This document shows positions 33,351 to 36,186 of a stretch of DNA of 36,186 nt, piece after piece. Both the position numbers and the translations under genes were made by a program. The first letter of the stretch is position 1; the number at the start of each line of letters is the position of its first letter. The stretch comes from Candidatus Iainarchaeum sp. GTDB lineage: Archaea > Iainarchaeota > Iainarchaeia > Iainarchaeales > UBA10191. The notes under the pieces were generated by a model. It ran no database searches, was not told the origin of the DNA, and worked only from the letters and a program-made list of their open reading frames with translations. The DNA lies in contig JAUSFL010000001.1 in assembly GCA_030649735.1 (NCBI GenBank), forward strand, positions 1 to 36,186. Direction: 5' to 3'.

Positions 33351-33809
33351 CTAATTGAATTCCTTGACCATTATGAGCTTGTCAACGCCGTTCACAAAGC
33401 CGTTCGGAATTTCGCGCAGTCTCTGGAAGCCATTCCTGTAGTAAAAGTCCCTGACTTTCAAGAACGGCTGGTAATTGCCGGAAAAGCCGAAAGTGTGCAA
33501 AACAACCTTTTTTGCCTTGTGTGTTTTAATGTGGGATTCAGCGCGCTTCAAAAGCCTGCCGCCCAATCCAAAGCCTTGAAAATCCCGCCTCACAGCCAAA
33601 TAATGGATTTTGCTGTCCTTCTTGTGGGCTTTGAAAACAATGAATCCAACAGGCCTGGATTTGGCTTCTGCAACAACACAATGGTCTTTGAAAGCACAGT
33701 CCTTGATGTTTTTCAAATCCTTCAAGGTAAAATAGCCCAAAGCCTTGGCAATGCCGACGATACTTTTGGTATCTTGGGACTTGAAGCTCCTGAACTTGAT
33801 TTTAACCAT
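33351..33809 (-). CDS. GNAT family N-acetyltransferase
   Basis: 152 residues. Motif A is visible as LAVRRDFQGFGLGGRLLKRA, with the acetyl-CoA pyrophosphate loop QGFGLG. Motif B includes the C-terminal strand and helix (FLKVRDFYYRNGFQRLREI). The acceptor cannot be read: protein N-terminus, ribosomal protein or small molecule are all possible. AAGGTG eight bases before the ATG is a good ribosome site. Not linked to hicB, which lies about 255 bases upstream. Confidence 0.85.
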   Translation of the reverse strand: MVKIKFRSFKSQDTKSIVGIAKALGYFTLKDLKNIKDCAFKDHCVVAEAKSRPVGFIVFKAHKKDSKIHYLAVRRDFQGFGLGGRLLKRAESHIKTHKAKKVVLHTFGFSGNYQPFLKVRDFYYRNGFQRLREIPNGFVNGVDKLIMVKEFN

Positions 33810-34014
33810 TTTTGCACCTTAGAACTAGTGAATGATTTATTGTTGTATATTGGCTTAAAAAACTAATTGAGGGTGTTTCGCCAGTGGACGAAGTCAAGGC
33901 GTACAAAAAATAGCGGAAGTGAAGGGTTTTTTAAATAAAACGCGGGATAAAAAAACAAGCTTAAAAAGAGGAAAAATTGAAGTGGGTTTTTTTATTTTTG
34001 GAATTTTAAAAAAT

Positions 34015-34071
34015 GTAGTGCCTAACTATTTATTGCACAAAGTTTGCTCCGCAAACCAGTAGTGCCTAACT
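34015..34071. repeat. 13-base direct repeat flanking a small hairpin at the hicB 3' end
   Basis: GTAGTGCCTAACT occurs at 34015-34027 and 34059-34071; the second copy contains the hicB stop codon. Between them GTTTGC-TCC-GCAAAC (34042-34056) forms a perfect 6-base stem. CTCCGCAA recurs again inside hicB near 34091. The rest of 33810-34014 is A/T-rich with T tracts and shows no gene. Confidence 0.55.
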
Positions 34072-34275
34072 CTTCTCGCTTGCTTCATGCTCCGCAAGCT
34101 GTGCTCTTTTTGCTTTGTATTCTTCAACACAAAGCCCCATTGCTTCTTTAATATTATTTAAGGCTTCTTTCTTAGTTTTGCCTTGCGTATGGCAACCAGG
34201 CAGAGAAGGAACGTCTGCAATAAACCAGCCGCCCTCGTCTTTTTCTAAAATCACTTCAAAATTCTTAACTTTCAA
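34066..34275 (-). CDS. Solitary HicB-like protein
   Basis: 69 residues. The HicB fold opening is clear: FEVILEKDEGGWFIADVPSL, then PGCHTQGKTKKEALNNIKEA and a C-terminal helix. It starts at TTG (MKVKNFEV). Normally HicB neutralises HicA, a small dsRBD-like toxin with a catalytic His, encoded next to it. No HicA-like reading frame was seen on either side, so this is an orphan antitoxin or a stand-alone HicB-domain regulator. It lacks the C-terminal DNA-binding domain of long HicBs. Confidence 0.8.
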   Translation of the reverse strand: MKVKNFEVILEKDEGGWFIADVPSLPGCHTQGKTKKEALNNIKEAMGLCVEEYKAKRAQLAEHEASEKS

Positions 34276-34316
34276 AAAAACGCCTTTGTAAAAAAAAGGG
34301 AAAAGAAGTGCCGCCT

Positions 34317-35222
34317 TTAGGCGACGACTTCAATGTTTAATCTTTTCTTTAATTCTCTATAGCGGTTCCTGATTGTGACTTCAGTAACTCCGGCAACATT
34401 CGCGACTTCCTTCTGGGTTCTGCGTTCGCCTTTCAAAAGGCCCGCAATGTAAACTGCAGCTGCAGCAACTCCAGTTGGTCCGCGGCCGCTGATAAGGCCG
34501 TTTCCGATTGCTTCTTCAAGGATTTTTCTTCCTTCTTCCTGAACTTCTCCAGAAAGATTCAATTCCGAAGCAAATCTTGGAATGTAATGGATTGGATTAG
34601 TCAATGGAACATCCAACTTTAATTCCCTAACAAGGAACCTGTAGGTTCTTCCAATTTCTTTTTTTGTCAATCCGGATGCTTCTGCCATTTCATTCAAGGT
34701 TCTTGGAACATTATATGTCCTGCAAACAGTGTACAATACTGCCGCAACAACTGCTTCAATCAAGCGTCCCCTAATAAGGCCTTTCTTGACTGTTTTCCTG
34801 TAAAGCAATGCCGCTGCTTCAACCAACTGTTCTGGAATGTTCAGGTATGAAGCAACTCTCCTTAGCTCTGCAAGGGCTATTGAAAGGTTTCTTTGCATTG
34901 AAGAGCTTATTGATGCCCTTTTATGCCATTTTATCAAGCGGTACATTTGCGCACGGCTTTTAGTGGAAAGCTTGTTTCCCCTAAGGTCAGTTCCCCTACG
35001 GTCAATCATGGTCACAAGGCCCTTGTTTAACTTAACGTATTTCATTGGGCTTCCAGTCCTGGAGCGTTCCTCAAACTGGTCGGAGTCAAAGCTCCTCCAT
35101 TCTTTCCCAAAGTCTACTGCCTCATCACTAATAATAAGGCCGCAACTGCTGCAGACAACTTCTCCTTTCTCTGCATCTCTCATTAACTTAATGCTTCCGC
35201 ATTCAGGGCATTTTTCAACCAT
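34317..35222 (-). CDS. tfb: Transcription initiation factor IIB
   Basis: 301 residues. It bridges TBP-TATA and RNA polymerase at archaeal promoters. The zinc ribbon is C5, C8, C24, C27; the B-finger/B-reader has EWRSFDSDQFEERSRTGSPM, followed by the linker. Two cyclin repeats: about 110-200 (LRRVASYLNIPEQL, GRLIEAVVAAVLYTVCR) and about 205-300 (RFASELNLSGEV, GRGPTGVAAAAVYIAG), ending in the BRE-binding helix VTEVTIRNRYRELKKRL. Typical full length. GAGGTG eight bases upstream is a strong Shine-Dalgarno, so this mRNA has a leader, unlike many neighbours. Confidence 0.97.
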   Translation of the reverse strand: MVEKCPECGSIKLMRDAEKGEVVCSSCGLIISDEAVDFGKEWRSFDSDQFEERSRTGSPMKYVKLNKGLVTMIDRRGTDLRGNKLSTKSRAQMYRLIKWHKRASISSSMQRNLSIALAELRRVASYLNIPEQLVEAAALLYRKTVKKGLIRGRLIEAVVAAVLYTVCRTYNVPRTLNEMAEASGLTKKEIGRTYRFLVRELKLDVPLTNPIHYIPRFASELNLSGEVQEEGRKILEEAIGNGLISGRGPTGVAAAAVYIAGLLKGERRTQKEVANVAGVTEVTIRNRYRELKKRLNIEVVA

Positions 35223-35230
35223 TTAACTTA

Positions 35231-35236
35231 CACCTC
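35231..35236 (-). promoter_or_regulatory. Strong Shine-Dalgarno of tfb
   Basis: GAGGTG on the minus strand, eight bases before the tfb ATG at 35220-35222. It is an almost perfect anti-Shine-Dalgarno match and signals a leadered transcript. Confidence 0.7.
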
Positions 35237-35408
35237 TTATTAAATGCAAAATATTGGATTTTCCCACAGGTTTTGAAAACAAGCATTGCTGGGGTTGGTT
35301 AAACAACAAAAACTTATTATTATGTTGAACTAGTTGGGAAAAAACAATAAGCTATAATAACATGCCTACGCCATTATATTTAAACTTTCCGGTGCAATTT
35401 CTTAAGAA

Positions 35409-35437
35409 AGAATATAAAAAGCCAACAAATGGCTTTT
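35409..35437 (-). terminator. Hairpin terminator overlapping the rps8e stop
   Basis: AAAAGCCA (35417-35424) and TGGCTTTT (35430-35437) make a perfect 8-base stem with a 5-base loop. On the minus strand the stem is followed by T-rich sequence (TTTTTATATTC). The rps8e stop codon lies at the stem edge. The remaining gap to tfb (35238-35408) is A/T-rich, and I see no RNA gene in it. Confidence 0.55.
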
Positions 35438-35840
35438 AATTGAGCAATACTGCGTTAATTACGCCTGATTGTCCAGGACGGCTTGTAACGCGGGCTTTTA
35501 CGGTTTCAGAGCCTTTTTTAACCTCTATTATTGCGCCTTTTGTAAGTATGTTTCGCCTGGCATACTCCCTGTTTGCCGAGTTTTCCACTACATTCGCTAT
35601 ATCAAACTTTTGGGATTTCTTGGTTTTTGGGTCCAAAACATTGGCAAACTTTGCCTCATTCAACTTCAATTTTGAAGTCCCGCCAAGGCCTTCAGCAGTA
35701 AAAGAAACCTGCTTTACTGCATTGACTTTTGTTGAAGCAAAAATTCCGCCCTTCCAGGCAAGCTTCTTGTTGCAGCGCCTTAAAGTCCTTGACCTGCCGC
35801 CAGTAGGCTTTTTGCCTGATTTCATGTGCCATTCTGTCAT
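35436..35840 (-). CDS. rps8e: Small ribosomal subunit protein S8e
   Basis: 134 residues, the archaeal length. Family hallmarks: WHMKSGKKPTGGRSRTLR at the N-terminus and KKSQKFDIANVVENSANREY, then ARRNILTKGAIIEV, and the closing VTSRPGQSGVINAVL. Binds 16S rRNA in the 30S subunit and has no bacterial homologue, which supports an archaeal host. AGGTGA lies nine bases before the ATG. It diverges from cgi121 across 62 bases. Confidence 0.95.
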   Translation of the reverse strand: MTEWHMKSGKKPTGGRSRTLRRCNKKLAWKGGIFASTKVNAVKQVSFTAEGLGGTSKLKLNEAKFANVLDPKTKKSQKFDIANVVENSANREYARRNILTKGAIIEVKKGSETVKARVTSRPGQSGVINAVLLN

Positions 35841-35849
35841 ACTATAAAT

Positions 35850-35855
35850 TCACCT
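35850..35855 (-). promoter_or_regulatory. Shine-Dalgarno of rps8e
   Basis: AGGTGA on the minus strand, nine bases before the rps8e ATG. It matches the archaeal anti-Shine-Dalgarno and confirms the start. Confidence 0.65.
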
Positions 35856-35902
35856 GCTCTAAATAATGGTTTTAAAAGATGTTTAAACGTTAAATTTTCT
35901 CT

Positions 35903-36186
35903 ATGGAGAAAACAAGCACTGCCTTTGGAGAGGCAATAATAAAGGATTCCGAAGAAGTTATTAAAAACATTCTTGAAATTCTCGCGAAAAACCAATGCTT
36001 TGGGCAGGTTTTAAGCTCTAAGGCAATTGTTTCAGAAAAGCACTTGCTGCAGGCGGTCGAACAGACAGAAAGCGCTTTCGCGAACGGAACAAGCTTTGCA
36101 AAACGCAAGGAAATGGAATTGCTCTTGAGGATTTCCGGCAAAAAGCAGTTTCCAAAAGCCCTCGAGATTCTTGGAGTCAAGGAAGG
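35903..36186 (+). CDS. cgi121: KEOPS complex subunit Cgi121, C-terminus cut by window edge
   Basis: Open from ATG at 35903 to the window edge (94 codons plus two bases; no stop seen). The later part reads HLLQAVEQTESAFANGTSFA, then MELLLRISGKKQF and KALEILGVKEG, the conserved core of Cgi121/TPRKB: AxxAxxAFxxG, EiLLxLSGxxQI and AlexxGvk. Cgi121 binds tRNA and helps Kae1/Bud32 make t6A37. A TATA-like GTTAAATTTTC (about 35889-35899) lies very close, and GGTTTTAAAAG (about 35869) is better placed. Confidence 0.8.
   Translation, partial: MEKTSTAFGEAIIKDSEEVIKNILEILAKNQCFGQVLSSKAIVSEKHLLQAVEQTESAFANGTSFAKRKEMELLLRISGKKQFPKALEILGVKE

Noticed and set aside
33810-34065. A hicA toxin or small RNA next to hicB
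   Set aside because: No reading frame with a HicA pattern is visible; T tracts and a TATA-like box are present, but nothing supports a defined RNA.
35238-35408. Possible RNA gene between tfb and rps8e
   Set aside because: A/T-rich with no tRNA-like arms or conserved C/D box pairs; it probably holds the tfb promoter and leader.
1-36186. CRISPR array, tRNA or rRNA genes
   Set aside because: No regularly spaced repeats and no T-loop-like GGTTCRAATCC pattern or rRNA segment was seen on either strand; only isolated short repeats were found.

Overview
The window comes from an archaeal chromosome with a compact, AT-rich gene layout. Archaeal markers are TFB, ribosomal proteins S8e and L35Ae, a KEOPS Cgi121 subunit, GGTG-type Shine-Dalgarno sites, TTG/GTG starts, and TATA boxes 25-30 bases before leaderless starts. 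Mixed with these are genes usually thought of as bacterial: scpA/scpB, bacterial-style leuC/leuD and purB. This combination fits a DPANN-like lineage (Diapherotrites/Micrarchaeota-like). That placement is inference, because the window has no rRNA gene.

Layout. 1-1097: truncated secreted beta-helix protein (-). 1153-2535: purB (+). 2661-3383: secreted matrixin-like metalloprotease (+). 3425-8895: purine operon (-) purSL-purQ-histidine phosphatase-purM. 8982-9257: anchored Cys-rich protein (-). 9283-10450: relic of an endonuclease III 3' end plus a LAGLIDADG endonuclease gene. 10371-12814: three-gene run (-) KaiC-like ATPase, radical SAM enzyme, nth. 12913-13710: two small paralogues (+). 13766-15793: scpA (+), pirin (-), scpB (+). 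15819-19640: giant secreted protein with LamG, glycosidase and pseudo-peptidase domains (-). 19780-24956: tandem pair, a double radical SAM protein and a phosphodiester-glycosidase-domain protein (+). 24953-26115: hsp20 and rnhB (-). 26180-27237: HTH protein and L35Ae (+). 27298-27850: RHH/RelE toxin-antitoxin module. 28045-28798: lipoprotein and small membrane protein (+). 28850-30130: Cys4 protein and branched-chain aminotransferase (-). 30212-33338: leuB-leuC-leuD (+). 33351-34275: GNAT and solitary HicB-like protein (-). 34317-35840: tfb and rps8e (-). 35903-end: cgi121 (+, truncated).

How the genes work together. purSL, purQ, purM and purB cover FGAM synthetase, AIR synthetase and adenylosuccinate lyase of de novo purine synthesis. 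ilvE and leuBCD face each other across a divergent promoter and cover the end of leucine synthesis. ScpA/ScpB form the SMC accessory complex. The surface genes (beta-helix, metalloprotease, LamG/glycosidase giant) suggest that carbohydrate or protein is handled outside the cell.

Most notable: (1) an endonuclease III gene whose 3' end looks displaced by a homing-endonuclease insertion that brought its own divergent 3' end, leaving the old tail as a relic; (2) an apparently undescribed two-gene locus with a double, seemingly permuted radical SAM protein and a 960-residue protein with a C-terminal phosphodiester glycosidase domain. No gene-free stretch exceeds 300 bases, and no tRNA, rRNA or CRISPR array was seen.
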